64,000 nt of DNA from Gammaproteobacteria bacterium (lineage in GTDB: Bacteria; Pseudomonadota; Gammaproteobacteria; Steroidobacterales; Steroidobacteraceae), in assembly GCA_021323735.1 (NCBI GenBank), contig JAJPKM010000025.1, positions 1 to 64,000 on the forward strand, given 5' to 3'. Positions 26,059 through 35,375 of the stretch are shown piece after piece. The position numbers and the translations under genes were made by a program. Within the stretch, counting starts at the first letter, position 1. Every line of letters begins with the position of its first letter. The notes beneath the pieces are model-generated. The model made no database searches and had not been told where the DNA came from. It was given only the letters and a program-made list of their open reading frames with translations.

Positions 26059-27765
26059 GTGACCAGTCCGGCGATCCCCCTGGCACGAGCGGGTGCCACA
26101 AAACAACGCAAGCGCCAGGCCCCCAAGGGCCGGCGGGTGATCCCCCAGGCGTTCGCCGAAGTCGAGGAACTGATCGGCCCCCCGCCGTGGCGGCACGACC
26201 TGTTGATCGAGTACCTGCACCGGATCAATGATCGCTATCGGCAGCTGGGTGCGCCCCATATGGCGGCCCTGGCGAAACTCTTGGGACTGGCCCAGACGGA
26301 AGTATACGAAGTGGCCACTTTCTATCATCACTTCGACGTGGTGAAGGAAAATCAGGACGGGTCATTGCCCACGCCGGCTGCCTTGACGGTGCGGGTGTGC
26401 GATGGGCTGAGCTGCGAAATGGCCGGCGCCAAACAACTGCTGGAGAAACTCCCCGCGTTGCTCGGCAGAGAAGTGCGTGTCATCCCGGCGCCCTGCGTCG
26501 GACGCTGCGAGCAGGCACCCGTGGCTGTCGTTCATCAGAAGCCCGTTCCGTCGGCTACCGTCGCCTCGGTGAAGGCCGAGGTCGAGGCGGGAAATCGACA
26601 CGACAATCCGCGCGGCCACATCGATTACCAGGCGTACCTGGCGCAGGGCGGCTACTCGCTGCTGCGCGACTGCATGGAGCGCCGGCGCGACCTCGAAAGC
26701 GTATTGAAGACCATGGAGGACTCCGGGCTACGAGGTCTCGGCGGCGCCGGCTTCCCGACGGGCCGCAAGTGGCGCATCGTGCGCGCGGAGGCAGCGCCGC
26801 GTTTGATGGCCGTGAACATCGATGAAGGGGAGCCGGGCACCTTCAAGGATCGGGTGTATCTCGAGCGGGATCCGCACCGCTTCATCGAGGGCATGCTGAT
26901 CGCCGCGTGGGCCGTCGGTATCTCCGCTATCTATATCTACTTGCGCGATGAGTATCACGGTTGCCGTGCCTTGCTCGAAGCGGAACTGGCCAAGCTGCAA
27001 GACAATCCGCCGGCGCCGCTGCCCAAGATCGAACTGCGGCGCGGCGCGGGCGCGTATATCTGCGGCGAAGAGTCGGCGATGATCGAATCCATCGAAGGCA
27101 AGCGCGGCATGCCGCGCCTGCGGCCGCCGTATGTGGCGCAGGTCGGCCTGTTCGGTCGGCCCACGCTGGAGCATAACTTCGAAACGCTTTACTGGGTGCG
27201 CGAACTGCTGGAACGGGGGGCGCCCTGGTTTGCCTCGCAGGGACGCAACGGCCGCAAGGGGCTGCGCAGCTTCTCCGTCTCGGGCCGGGTGAAGAATCCC
27301 GGCGTCAAGCTGGCGCCCGCCGGCATCACGGTGCGCCAATTGATCGACGAGTTCTGCGGCGGCATGCAGCCCGGGCACATCTTTTACGGCTACTTGCCGG
27401 GCGGTGCGTCCGGCGGCATTTTGCCCGCCTCGTTGGGCGACGTCCCGCTGGATTTCGACACCTTGCAGCCCTATGGCTGCTTCATCGGATCCGCGGCGGT
27501 GATCGTGCTCTCCACGCAGGACACCGCCAAGGCGGCGGCGCGCAACATGATGCGCTTCTTCGAGCATGAGTCCTGCGGCCAGTGCACCCCGTGCCGTGTC
27601 GGCACGGCCAAGGCCAACATGCTGATTGCCGGTGACGCCTGGGACAAGCCGCTGCTGGCGGAACTCTCGCAGGTCATGCGCGATGCGTCGATCTGCGGGC
27701 TGGGGCAGGCCGCGCCCAATCCGGTCGACACCGTCATCAAATATTTCCCCAATGAACTGAGCTAA
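26059..27765 (+). CDS. fdsB: NAD-dependent formate dehydrogenase, fused gamma-beta subunit
   Basis: 568 residues that join a NuoE-like module (about 25-175) to a NuoF-like module (about 190-568). The NuoE part has the 2Fe-2S cysteines CDGLSC and CVGRC. The NuoF part has the FMN/NAD segment RGLGGAGFPTGRKW, YICGEESAMIESIEG and the 4Fe-4S set SCGQCTPCR with a later Cys in ASICGLG. It passes electrons from the alpha subunit to NAD+. Cupriavidus and Rhodobacter have separate fdsG and fdsB, while Methylobacterium FDH1 has a fused subunit like this one. The start is GTG 26059 with GGAG 7 bases upstream. fdsA follows after 10 bases. Confidence 0.92.
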   Translation: MTSPAIPLARAGATKQRKRQAPKGRRVIPQAFAEVEELIGPPPWRHDLLIEYLHRINDRYRQLGAPHMAALAKLLGLAQTEVYEVATFYHHFDVVKENQDGSLPTPAALTVRVCDGLSCEMAGAKQLLEKLPALLGREVRVIPAPCVGRCEQAPVAVVHQKPVPSATVASVKAEVEAGNRHDNPRGHIDYQAYLAQGGYSLLRDCMERRRDLESVLKTMEDSGLRGLGGAGFPTGRKWRIVRAEAAPRLMAVNIDEGEPGTFKDRVYLERDPHRFIEGMLIAAWAVGISAIYIYLRDEYHGCRALLEAELAKLQDNPPAPLPKIELRRGAGAYICGEESAMIESIEGKRGMPRLRPPYVAQVGLFGRPTLEHNFETLYWVRELLERGAPWFASQGRNGRKGLRSFSVSGRVKNPGVKLAPAGITVRQLIDEFCGGMQPGHIFYGYLPGGASGGILPASLGDVPLDFDTLQPYGCFIGSAAVIVLSTQDTAKAAARNMMRFFEHESCGQCTPCRVGTAKANMLIAGDAWDKPLLAELSQVMRDASICGLGQAAPNPVDTVIKYFPNELS

Positions 27766-27775
27766 CGAGAACACC

Positions 27776-30622
27776 ATGAACGCCGTCACTCGCGAGATGC
27801 GTACGCCCGACGCCGCCACTGTCACGTTCGTCCTGGATGGCCGTGAAGTCACCGCCCCGGCCACCGACACCCTGATCGAGATCGCGGACCGGGAAGGCAT
27901 TGCCATCCCACGCCTCTGCTACAAGCCCGGCATGGACGCGGTCGGCAACTGCCGCTCCTGTATGGTGGAAATCAAGGGCGAACGCGTGCTCGCCGCATCG
28001 TGCTGCCGATCGCCGACGGCAGGCATGCAGGTGACCACCAACAACGAGCGGGTGCGTAAGTCGCAGCAGTTGGTGATCGAATTGCTGCAGTCCGACATGC
28101 CGGAACGCGAATACACCCTGCACAACGAAGTGGACCAGTGGGCCGTGAAACTCGACGTGGGCAAGCCCCGGTTCGCACCGCGCCCCGCCGTGCAGGCGGA
28201 TCTGTCGCATGCCGCGATCGCCGTGAACCTCGATGCCTGCATTCAATGCACGCGTTGCGTGCGCGCCTGCCGCGACGAACAGGCCAATGATGTGATCGGC
28301 CTAGCCTCGCGCGGCCAGCACGCCAAGATCGTGTTCGACATGGACGATCCGATGGGCGCCTCCACCTGCGTGGGCTGCGGCGAGTGCGTGCAGGCCTGTC
28401 CCACCGGCGCGCTGATGCCGGCGCGCGAGGTGGCGCTCAGCATTCCGGATAAGTCGGTGCATTCGCTGTGTCCGTATTGCGGCGTGGGCTGCCAGCTCAC
28501 CTATCACGTCAAGGATGACAAGATTCTATATGTCGAAGGACGCGATGGTCCTGCGAATCACTCGCGCCTGTGCGTCAAGGGCCGCTACGGCTTCGATTAT
28601 GCGCGCCATCCGCAGCGCTTGACCGTACCGCTCATCCGCCGTGCCGACGCGCCGCCGAAGTCCGGCGATTTCGTCATGGACCCGGATCATGTCATGCAGG
28701 TGTTTCGCGAGGCGACGTGGGAAGAAGCCATCGCCTTGGGCGGCGGCACCCTGCGCAAACTGCGCGATACCCACGGGCCCAAATCCCTCGCGGGCTTCGG
28801 CTCGGCGAAGGGCAGCAACGAGGAAGCGTATTTATTTCAGAAATTGGTGCGCCTCGGTTTCGGCAGCAACAACGTCGATCACTGCACGCGCCTGTGCCAC
28901 GCCTCGAGCGTCGCGGCGCTGCTGGAGGGGATCGGATCCGGTGCGGTGAGCAATCCGGTCATGGATGTCACCCAGGCCTCGGTGGTGATCCTGATCGGCG
29001 CGAATCCGACGGTAAACCATCCCGTGGCGGCTACCTTCCTCAAGAATGCCATGCGCAACGGCACCAAGCTGATCGTCATGGATCCGCGCCGCAGCGAATT
29101 GGCGCGTACCGCCTATCGCTTCGTGCAGTTCAAGCCCGACACCGACGTGGCACTGCTCAATGCGATGATGCACGTCATCATCGAGGAAAATCTCGTCGAC
29201 GAGAAATTCATCGCCGACCGCACGCTGGGATATGCGGAATTGAGCAAGAATGTTCGCGGCTACAGTCCCGAGCTGATGGCGCCGATCTGCGGCGTCCCGG
29301 CGGAGATGATTCGCGAGGTCGCGCGGCTGTATGCCACCAGCCCGGGCTCGATGATTCTGTGGGGCATGGGCATCAGCCAGCACATCCACGGCACCGACAA
29401 TGCGCGCTGTCTCATTGCGCTGGCATTGATGACCGGACAGATCGGCAGACCGGGTACCGGGTTGCACCCGTTGCGCGGACAGAACAACGTGCAGGGCGCT
29501 TCCGATGCGGGACTGATCCCGATGATGTATCCGGACTATCAGCGCGTCGACAATCCTAAATCGCGGGAGCGCTTCTCCAAGGCCTGGGGCGTGCCGCTCG
29601 AGAAGCTGGACGACAAGCCCGGCTTGACCGTGGTCGAGGTCATCAAGGGCATTCTCGCCGGCAACGTCAAGGGGATGTACATCATGGGGGAGAATCCCGC
29701 CATGAGCGATCCGGACGCGGATCATGCGCGCGAGGCGCTCGCCAAGCTCGACATGTTGGTGGTGCAGGACATATTCCTCACCGAAACCGCCTATCTTGCC
29801 GACGTCATCTTGCCGGCGTCCTCGTTCGCCGAGAAGACCGGTTCGTTCACCAACACCGATCGCTTCGTGCAGATCGGACGTCAGGCGCTCAATCCTCCGG
29901 GCAAGGCCCGTCAGGATCTGGAGATCATCATCGATGTCGCGCGCCAGCTTGGCCTGTCCTGGGACTACGGCACCGGAGAGGCTGCCGCGGCGGCGGTGTT
30001 CGACGAGATGCGCCATACCATGCCCAGCATCGGGGGCATCACCTGGGAGCGCCTGCAAGCCGAAGACAGCGTTACCTATCCCTGCGAGAAGGAAGGTGAT
30101 CCTGGAGACTCGGTGGTGTTCGTCGAATCCTTCCCGACGCCGAGCGGCAAGGCGCGATTCGTGCCGGCCGACATCATTCCGGCCGATGAGCGGCCCGACA
30201 ACGACTATCCCATGGTGTTGATCACCGGGCGTCAGCTCGAGCACTGGCATACCGGCAGCATGACGCGCCGCTCCGGGGTGCTGGATGCCATCGAGCCGGA
30301 TCCCGTGGCATTGCTCAATTCGCTCGACATGGCGAGCCTGGGCGCAAAGCCCGGTGATCTCATCACCATCGAATCGCGTCGCGGCACGGTCAGTCTGTAC
30401 GCGCGCGCCGACGACAGTTCGCCGCATGGGGCCGTGTTCGTGCCTTTTTGCTACTACGAAGCGGCGATCAACAAACTCACCAACTCCGCGCTCGATCCAT
30501 TCGGCAAGATTCCCGAGTTCAAGTACTGCGCCGTGCGCGTGACCTTGGGTGGTACGACGCCGATTCAAGCGAGCTACGGCGGCGGTCAGATTCTGGAGCC
30601 GGCCATGGCAGGCGAGGATTGA
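27776..30622 (+). CDS. fdsA: NAD-dependent formate dehydrogenase, alpha (molybdo/tungsto) subunit
   Basis: 948 residues. An N-terminal NuoG-like 2Fe-2S domain (CYKPGMDAVGNCRSC), a His-Cys 4Fe-4S region and a pair of 4Fe-4S motifs (CIQCTRCVRAC and CVGCGECVQACP) precede the molybdopterin domains, which begin with CPYCGVGC. The metal ligand is Cys374 in TRLCHASS, with the adjacent catalytic His375; there is no selenocysteine. It oxidises formate to CO2 at a bis-MGD Mo or W centre in the cytoplasm. It lies directly behind fdsB. The small fdsD gene of other clusters is not visible in this window. Confidence 0.95.
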   Translation: MNAVTREMRTPDAATVTFVLDGREVTAPATDTLIEIADREGIAIPRLCYKPGMDAVGNCRSCMVEIKGERVLAASCCRSPTAGMQVTTNNERVRKSQQLVIELLQSDMPEREYTLHNEVDQWAVKLDVGKPRFAPRPAVQADLSHAAIAVNLDACIQCTRCVRACRDEQANDVIGLASRGQHAKIVFDMDDPMGASTCVGCGECVQACPTGALMPAREVALSIPDKSVHSLCPYCGVGCQLTYHVKDDKILYVEGRDGPANHSRLCVKGRYGFDYARHPQRLTVPLIRRADAPPKSGDFVMDPDHVMQVFREATWEEAIALGGGTLRKLRDTHGPKSLAGFGSAKGSNEEAYLFQKLVRLGFGSNNVDHCTRLCHASSVAALLEGIGSGAVSNPVMDVTQASVVILIGANPTVNHPVAATFLKNAMRNGTKLIVMDPRRSELARTAYRFVQFKPDTDVALLNAMMHVIIEENLVDEKFIADRTLGYAELSKNVRGYSPELMAPICGVPAEMIREVARLYATSPGSMILWGMGISQHIHGTDNARCLIALALMTGQIGRPGTGLHPLRGQNNVQGASDAGLIPMMYPDYQRVDNPKSRERFSKAWGVPLEKLDDKPGLTVVEVIKGILAGNVKGMYIMGENPAMSDPDADHAREALAKLDMLVVQDIFLTETAYLADVILPASSFAEKTGSFTNTDRFVQIGRQALNPPGKARQDLEIIIDVARQLGLSWDYGTGEAAAAAVFDEMRHTMPSIGGITWERLQAEDSVTYPCEKEGDPGDSVVFVESFPTPSGKARFVPADIIPADERPDNDYPMVLITGRQLEHWHTGSMTRRSGVLDAIEPDPVALLNSLDMASLGAKPGDLITIESRRGTVSLYARADDSSPHGAVFVPFCYYEAAINKLTNSALDPFGKIPEFKYCAVRVTLGGTTPIQASYGGGQILEPAMAGED

Positions 30623-30642
30623 ACGGGGCTCACCCGGAATAC

Positions 30643-31257
30643 TTAAGTGGGCTTCTGGGGGGCGGGGGCTTGCAGATTCGCGAGTTCTTCCAGCGTGTTG
30701 GCATTGGCGAAGGCCTTGGGATCGTCGAACACCACCTTGGCGCTGTGATGTTGCGCGGCGAACAAGCCCGTCTTGCGCTCACCCTTGGCGACAAAGTCGG
30801 ACAGGCTGTCGCGCAGCGAGGCGCGCATCAGGCAGAAGACCGGTTGCGCGCGCGGCCTGCCGTCCTCCGGCGTGTACGCAGTCGCCATGTCGCCGTCGGT
30901 CGCGGTCAGCGCTTCTGCGAGGCGAGCGACCAGATCCAGAGGGAAGTTCGGCGTGTCGCAGGGCACGGTCACCAGATACCGTGTGCGGCAATTCGAAAGA
31001 CCGGCGAGCATGCCGGCCAGCGGCCCGGGATAGTCGCTGATCTCGTCCGCGTAGACCGGCGCACCCATCGCCCGATAGGCGGGCAGGTTACGATTGGCGT
31101 TGAGCATCACGGCCGCAACCTGCGGGCGCAGCCGCTCGAGCGCGTGGCGTGCCAGGGGAATACCTCCGTGCAACTGCAATCCCTTGTCGATGCCGCCCAT
31201 GCGCGAGCCGCGGCCGCCGGCGAGGATCAGTCCGCTGATGTCATTCTTGTGGATCAT
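30643..31257 (-). CDS. mobA: Molybdenum cofactor guanylyltransferase MobA
   Basis: 204 residues. MobA joins GMP to Mo-molybdopterin to make the bis-MGD cofactor required by FdsA. The nucleotide-binding signature LILAGGRGSRMGGIDKGL lies at about residues 9-27, with DYPGPLAGMLAGL and VTVPCDTPNFP following; all are family hallmarks. It is convergent with fdsA (20 bases between stops) and divergent from fdsC, with start codons 16 bases apart, so it belongs to the same maturation locus. Confidence 0.95.
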   Translation of the reverse strand: MIHKNDISGLILAGGRGSRMGGIDKGLQLHGGIPLARHALERLRPQVAAVMLNANRNLPAYRAMGAPVYADEISDYPGPLAGMLAGLSNCRTRYLVTVPCDTPNFPLDLVARLAEALTATDGDMATAYTPEDGRPRAQPVFCLMRASLRDSLSDFVAKGERKTGLFAAQHHSAKVVFDDPKAFANANTLEELANLQAPAPQKPT

Positions 31258-31273
31258 GGGAGCATGCTACCTG

Positions 31274-32095
31274 ATGCAGCCTATTGAGAATGCCCCGAGG
31301 CTCACGGCGAGCGCCTGTGAATCCGTGCGTGAGATCGAGATCCTGGACGAGGCGGGCGTGCGGCGCTCGATTCTCATCCCCGCCGAACGCGCGCTCACCC
31401 TGCGTCTCGATGGGCGCGAACTGGTGACGCTCATGACGCTGGGCGCAATGCCGGAGCTCCTGGTCCTGGGCTTTCTGCGCAACCAGCGGCTGATCCCGCA
31501 CGCCGCCGTGCTGGAATCCATCTCGGTCGACTGGTCGGCAGGCGTCAGCATCATCAAGAGCCGCAGAGGCCAGCTCGAGGCATCCGCGGTCTTGCCGCAG
31601 ATCGTCGCCAGCGGCAGTGGCCAGGGATCGGTGGTCGCCCGGCTGATGTCCCAGCTCGACTCCATTCGGCTGCCGGCGGCAGCCGAGGCGCGCATCCGCC
31701 AAAGCACTCTGCGCGGCCTTCTCGAGGTCATGCGCCAGCACGACAGCATCCACCGCCGTGCAAGATCGGTCCATGGCTGCGCCCTGTTTCAGCATGAACA
31801 GTTGCTGATGTCGGTCGAAGATGTCGGACGGCACAATGCACTCGACACGGTCAGCGGCTGGATGGCCCTGTACGGCATCGACGGCGGCGACAAGATCCTG
31901 TTCACCACCGGGCGGCTCACGGGCGAGATGGTCGTCAAGGCGGCTCTGTGCGGAATTCCGATCGTCGTGTCGCGCAACGGCGTGTCCACCTTGGGCTACG
32001 ATCTGGCGCAAAAATTCGGCATGGCCTTGTTCGGGCGCGCCGTCCATCGGCATTTCAACTGCTACACCGGGGCCGAGCGCTTCGACGCGGAGTGA
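31274..32095 (+). CDS. fdsC: FdhD-like formate dehydrogenase accessory protein without CxxC (FdsC-like)
   Basis: 273 residues from ATG 31274. The FdhD fold is clear from LMTLGAMPELLVLGFL, SVEDVGRHNALDTVSG, ILFTTGRLTGEMVVKAALCGIP and HFNCYTGAERF at the end. Where canonical FdhD has a CxxC motif, this protein reads ASGSGQGS (about 112-119) with no cysteine. FdhD moves sulfur to the cofactor through those cysteines. FdsC of Rhodobacter capsulatus is a related chaperone that binds bis-MGD for FdsA; this gene is best read as its counterpart. A second FdhD at 36630-37514 keeps the cysteines. Confidence 0.8.
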   Translation: MQPIENAPRLTASACESVREIEILDEAGVRRSILIPAERALTLRLDGRELVTLMTLGAMPELLVLGFLRNQRLIPHAAVLESISVDWSAGVSIIKSRRGQLEASAVLPQIVASGSGQGSVVARLMSQLDSIRLPAAAEARIRQSTLRGLLEVMRQHDSIHRRARSVHGCALFQHEQLLMSVEDVGRHNALDTVSGWMALYGIDGGDKILFTTGRLTGEMVVKAALCGIPIVVSRNGVSTLGYDLAQKFGMALFGRAVHRHFNCYTGAERFDAE

Positions 32096-32140
32096 GTGAT
32101 CGAGGGCCCGGGTCTCGGTATCCGCGTGTCGCGTTGACGG

Positions 32141-32169
32141 CAACATATGCACCGCGCTGCATATTGTTG
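32141..32169 (+). promoter_or_regulatory. Inverted repeat upstream of the molybdenum-linked TonB receptor
   Basis: CAACATATGCA (32141-32151) and TGCATATTGTTG (32158-32169) form an inverted repeat with a one-base bulge and a 6-base centre. The central ATAT elements recall ModE-type operators, but the match is loose. The local ModE-like regulator at 35376 is the natural candidate to bind here. Confidence 0.5.
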
Positions 32170-32275
32170 ACCCTTGCTCCCCATGCTAGGTTTCACGCGC
32201 TTTTTACAAGCGCTTGACGAGCAAAGCTCGCAAGCGGCCACCGCGCCACCCTCAATCCATTCCATGAGACCATCA

Positions 32276-34455
32276 ATGAGCCGATCGATTCGCCCTGTAT
32301 TGCCCTGTGTGCTTTTTTCCGTGGCCTTCGCGGCAGCCGCCCATGCCGAAGACGCCGATACCACCACGCAACCCTCCACGGCGCAGCCTGCGCTGCCCCA
32401 ATTCACCGTGGTGGGGAACAAGGCGACGGAAGACAACTACCGCGTCGAGTCGGTCGATTCGCTCGGACCCTTAGGCTCCATGAAGCTGATCGATACGCCG
32501 TATTCGGTCGGAATCCTTTCCTCCGAACTGCTCCAGAACTCACAGGCGACGAATTTCAAGGACGTGTCGAAATACCTGCCGCTGGTCGCCTACCAGGAAC
32601 AGCAGGGCGCCGACATCCTGCGCCCGCAAACGCGCGGCATACAGGGCGGTAATTTCCAGAACTCGCTCATGGACGGCATGGCCTTTTTCATCACAGTGGC
32701 GAATGCCATCGAGCAGTTTCAGCAGATCGAGGTGGTCAATGGCGCGGCCGCGCCGCTCTACGGTCCGGCCAACCCCTCCGGCATGTTCAACTTTGTCTCC
32801 AAACGGCCGACCGCGGAGGATTTGCGCGAAGTCACCGTCAGCTACGCCAGCGACAGCATCGGCACCGCGCATGTGGACCTGGGCGGCAAGATCGACAACA
32901 ACGGCGTGGTGAGCTACCGCTTCAACGGCTTGTTCGGGGAGGGCGACGCCTGGGTCGATCGATCGCACGCCAAGCGCGTTCTCGGTAGCCTGGCGGTGGA
33001 CGTCCGTCCGCTCGAGGACACCGTCATCGAAACGAACTACAGCTACTACCACCTCGTCGACACCGGCTATCCGGGCTGGTTCAGCTATGGTGAAAAAATC
33101 ATCCTGCCGCCCGCACCGGATCCGGAGAACGTGGGCTATGGCCAGAATTACGCCGGGGTGGATCTGCTGACGCGCATGGGCAGCGCGCGTCTGAAGCATG
33201 ATTTCAATTCCGATTGGCATCTGATCGTCGGGGCTCTCAATCAGGACGCCTCGCGCGACATCAATACGCCGGTAACAACTTGACGACGAATGGCGGCAAA
33301 TACACCTCGTCGCTCGCCAACGGCTTCGCGCCGCGCTTCGTCATGACCAGCGATGCCGGATATCTCGACGGCAATTTCATTGCCTGGGGAATGGCACACG
33401 ACCTGACCATCGGCACCGCCGGATACAGGGCGCAATCCTACTCGGTGATCACGCCGGCCAAACCGGCGAGCGTGCTGTTGGGGACGGCGACCATCGACAG
33501 CCCCGTCATTTTTCCTTTTCCGGCAGCCGGATTGCCCAATGTCGGGTTGAACTTCGATTCCTCTACGGCGTATCAGCAAGGCATCAATGTGGGCGACACC
33601 ATTCGCTTCACCGATGCCTGGGCAACGCGTCTCGCGGTGAGCCAGGATTGGTTTCACACCGACAATTTCAACGCCAAAGCCGTCAAGCTGCCGGAGTATG
33701 CGAGCCATGGCCTGAGCCCCAGTGCCAGCCTCATGTACAAGCCCGAGAGCAACATGACGGTCTATGCCACTTTCGCCAGCAGCCTGCAGGCAGGGGACTT
33801 GGCGCCGGGCGGTACGATCAACGCGGGGCAGAGCCTCGCGCCGTACAGGAGCCAGGAATACGAAGTCGGCTACAAGGTCTCGCTGGCCAAGATCGACTTC
33901 ACCGCCGCGGTGTTTCGCATCCAGCGGCCGTTCGCCAACATCAATACGGCGGACAACGCATTTGAAATTACCGGCCTGCAGGTGAACAAGGGCTTGGAAC
34001 TGTCCGCCATCGGCGAAGTGGTGAACGGCTTGACGGTGTACGGCGGGGTGACCTTGCTCGATGCCAAGCTCGAGAACACGCCGCTGGCGAGCACCAACGA
34101 CAAGATCTACGTGGGCGCGCCGAAGGTCAAAGGCAACACCCTGTTCGAATACCGCATTCCGGCAATCCAGGGCTTGGTGGCGAGCTTCGACTGGCAGTTC
34201 TCCGGACCGCGTGCGGCCGACGACACCAATTCATTCTTCGTTGCCGGCTACAACCTGTTCGACCTCGGCGCACGCTATACCTCGACGGTGCTGTCGAAGA
34301 GTGTAACCTGGCGCCTTGCCGTGGATAACTTGACCGACAAACACTACTGGTCGACCGTCGCACCGAGCAATCTGACCGGCGCCAACACCGGCAACTTGCT
34401 GGCCCACTTCGGTTCGCCGCGTACCGTGCTGGCATCCGCCAGCATCGATTTCTGA
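32276..34455 (+). pseudogene. TonB-dependent receptor, interrupted by one frameshift
   Basis: The first part (to TGA at 33283) has a signal peptide ending AAAAHAEDAD and a plug with IDTPYSVGILSSELL, TRGIQGGNFQNSLMDGM and a long FxxxxS-type barrel start. The second part, in the +1 frame from about 33275 to 34455, continues without loss through the barrel to the terminal Phe of SASIDF. Around 33271-33274 (GGTAACAAC) one missing base explains the shift; restoring it gives TPV-NNLTTNGG. Both halves are well conserved, so this is either a very recent mutation or a sequencing error. ModA starts 2 bases after the stop. An alternative start is ATG 32264. Location suggests molybdate, tungstate or a metal chelate as ligand. 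Confidence 0.88.
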
Positions 34456-34457
34456 TC

Positions 34458-35264
34458 ATGATGCGCATCTGTTGCGCTTTGACGGTTGTGTGGCTGGCGG
34501 CGTCCTCGGCCGCCGCCGCGGACGCACCGGTGGTGCGCCTGCACGCGGCGGGAAGTTTGCGCGCGGCGATGACGGACATGGCCAAGGCGTATACCGAACT
34601 CTACGGAACGCGGGTTGAGGCGGTCTTCGGCGGGTCGGGCGGCCTGCAAGAGCGCCTGGCCAACGGAGAACCTGGGGATGTTTTCGCCTCGGCCGACATG
34701 GGTAACCCCCAAGCCCTGACGCGGATCGGCAAGTCGGGCCCCACCGTCATGTTCGCCCGCAATCGGTTGTGCGCACTCGTGCGGCCGGGATTGAAGGTCA
34801 CGACGGAGACCTTGCTCACCACCATGCTCGAGCCCTCGGTCAAGATCGGAACATCGACGCCGAAATATGATCCCGCCGGCGACTATGCCTGGGAGCTGTT
34901 TAAAAAGGCGGATCTGCTGCGTCCCGGCAGCCGGGCCACGCTCGAAGCCAAGGCCGTGAAGATCGGCAATGTACCGGGGTCGCTCGCCATTCCGGCGAGC
35001 GTGACCAATGCCGTCGCCTGGCTGTTCCAGGAAAAGCGCGCCGATATTTTCCTGTCCTATTGCACGAGCGCGCCGGCGGCGGAATCCGCCGGCATTACCA
35101 TCCTATCCTTGCCGCCCGCGCTGCAAGTCGAGGCCCGCTACGGGTTGACCATTCTCACCTCGGCAAATAAGGAGGCGGCAGGACAGTTTGCGCTCTACAT
35201 CCTGTCGCCCGCGGGCCAGGAAATTTTGGCTCAGCACGGATTCACCGCGCCCCTGTTGCCTTAG
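34458..35264 (+). CDS. modA: ModA-type molybdate/tungstate-binding protein
   Basis: 268 residues with a signal peptide (to about 21, AASSAAAADAPV) and the ModA oxyanion-binding fold: LHAAGSLRAAMTDMAKAY near the N terminus, VEAVFGGSGGLQERLANGEP, DVFASADMG and SPAGQEILAQHGF near the C terminus. The SxG/GGSG serines are the usual oxyanion contacts. It starts 2 bases after the TonB receptor stop. There is no modB or modC in this window, so it either serves a permease elsewhere or hands anion from the receptor to another carrier. Molybdate versus tungstate cannot be told from sequence. Confidence 0.88.
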   Translation: MMRICCALTVVWLAASSAAAADAPVVRLHAAGSLRAAMTDMAKAYTELYGTRVEAVFGGSGGLQERLANGEPGDVFASADMGNPQALTRIGKSGPTVMFARNRLCALVRPGLKVTTETLLTTMLEPSVKIGTSTPKYDPAGDYAWELFKKADLLRPGSRATLEAKAVKIGNVPGSLAIPASVTNAVAWLFQEKRADIFLSYCTSAPAAESAGITILSLPPALQVEARYGLTILTSANKEAAGQFALYILSPAGQEILAQHGFTAPLLP

Positions 35265-35375
35265 GGCCTTCGTACAGTATTCCCCGGCGGCCCCGTTCCT
35301 GCGCCGGGCCCGGCGTGCCAGGCGCACCTGATACAATGGGCGCCACAAAAACTCGCCGATGATGGGCCCACCGGG

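Noticed and set aside
33265-33290. Programmed frameshifting in the TonB receptor
   Set aside because: There is no slippery heptamer or following structure, and TonB receptors are not known to use frameshifting. A base loss or sequencing error is simpler.
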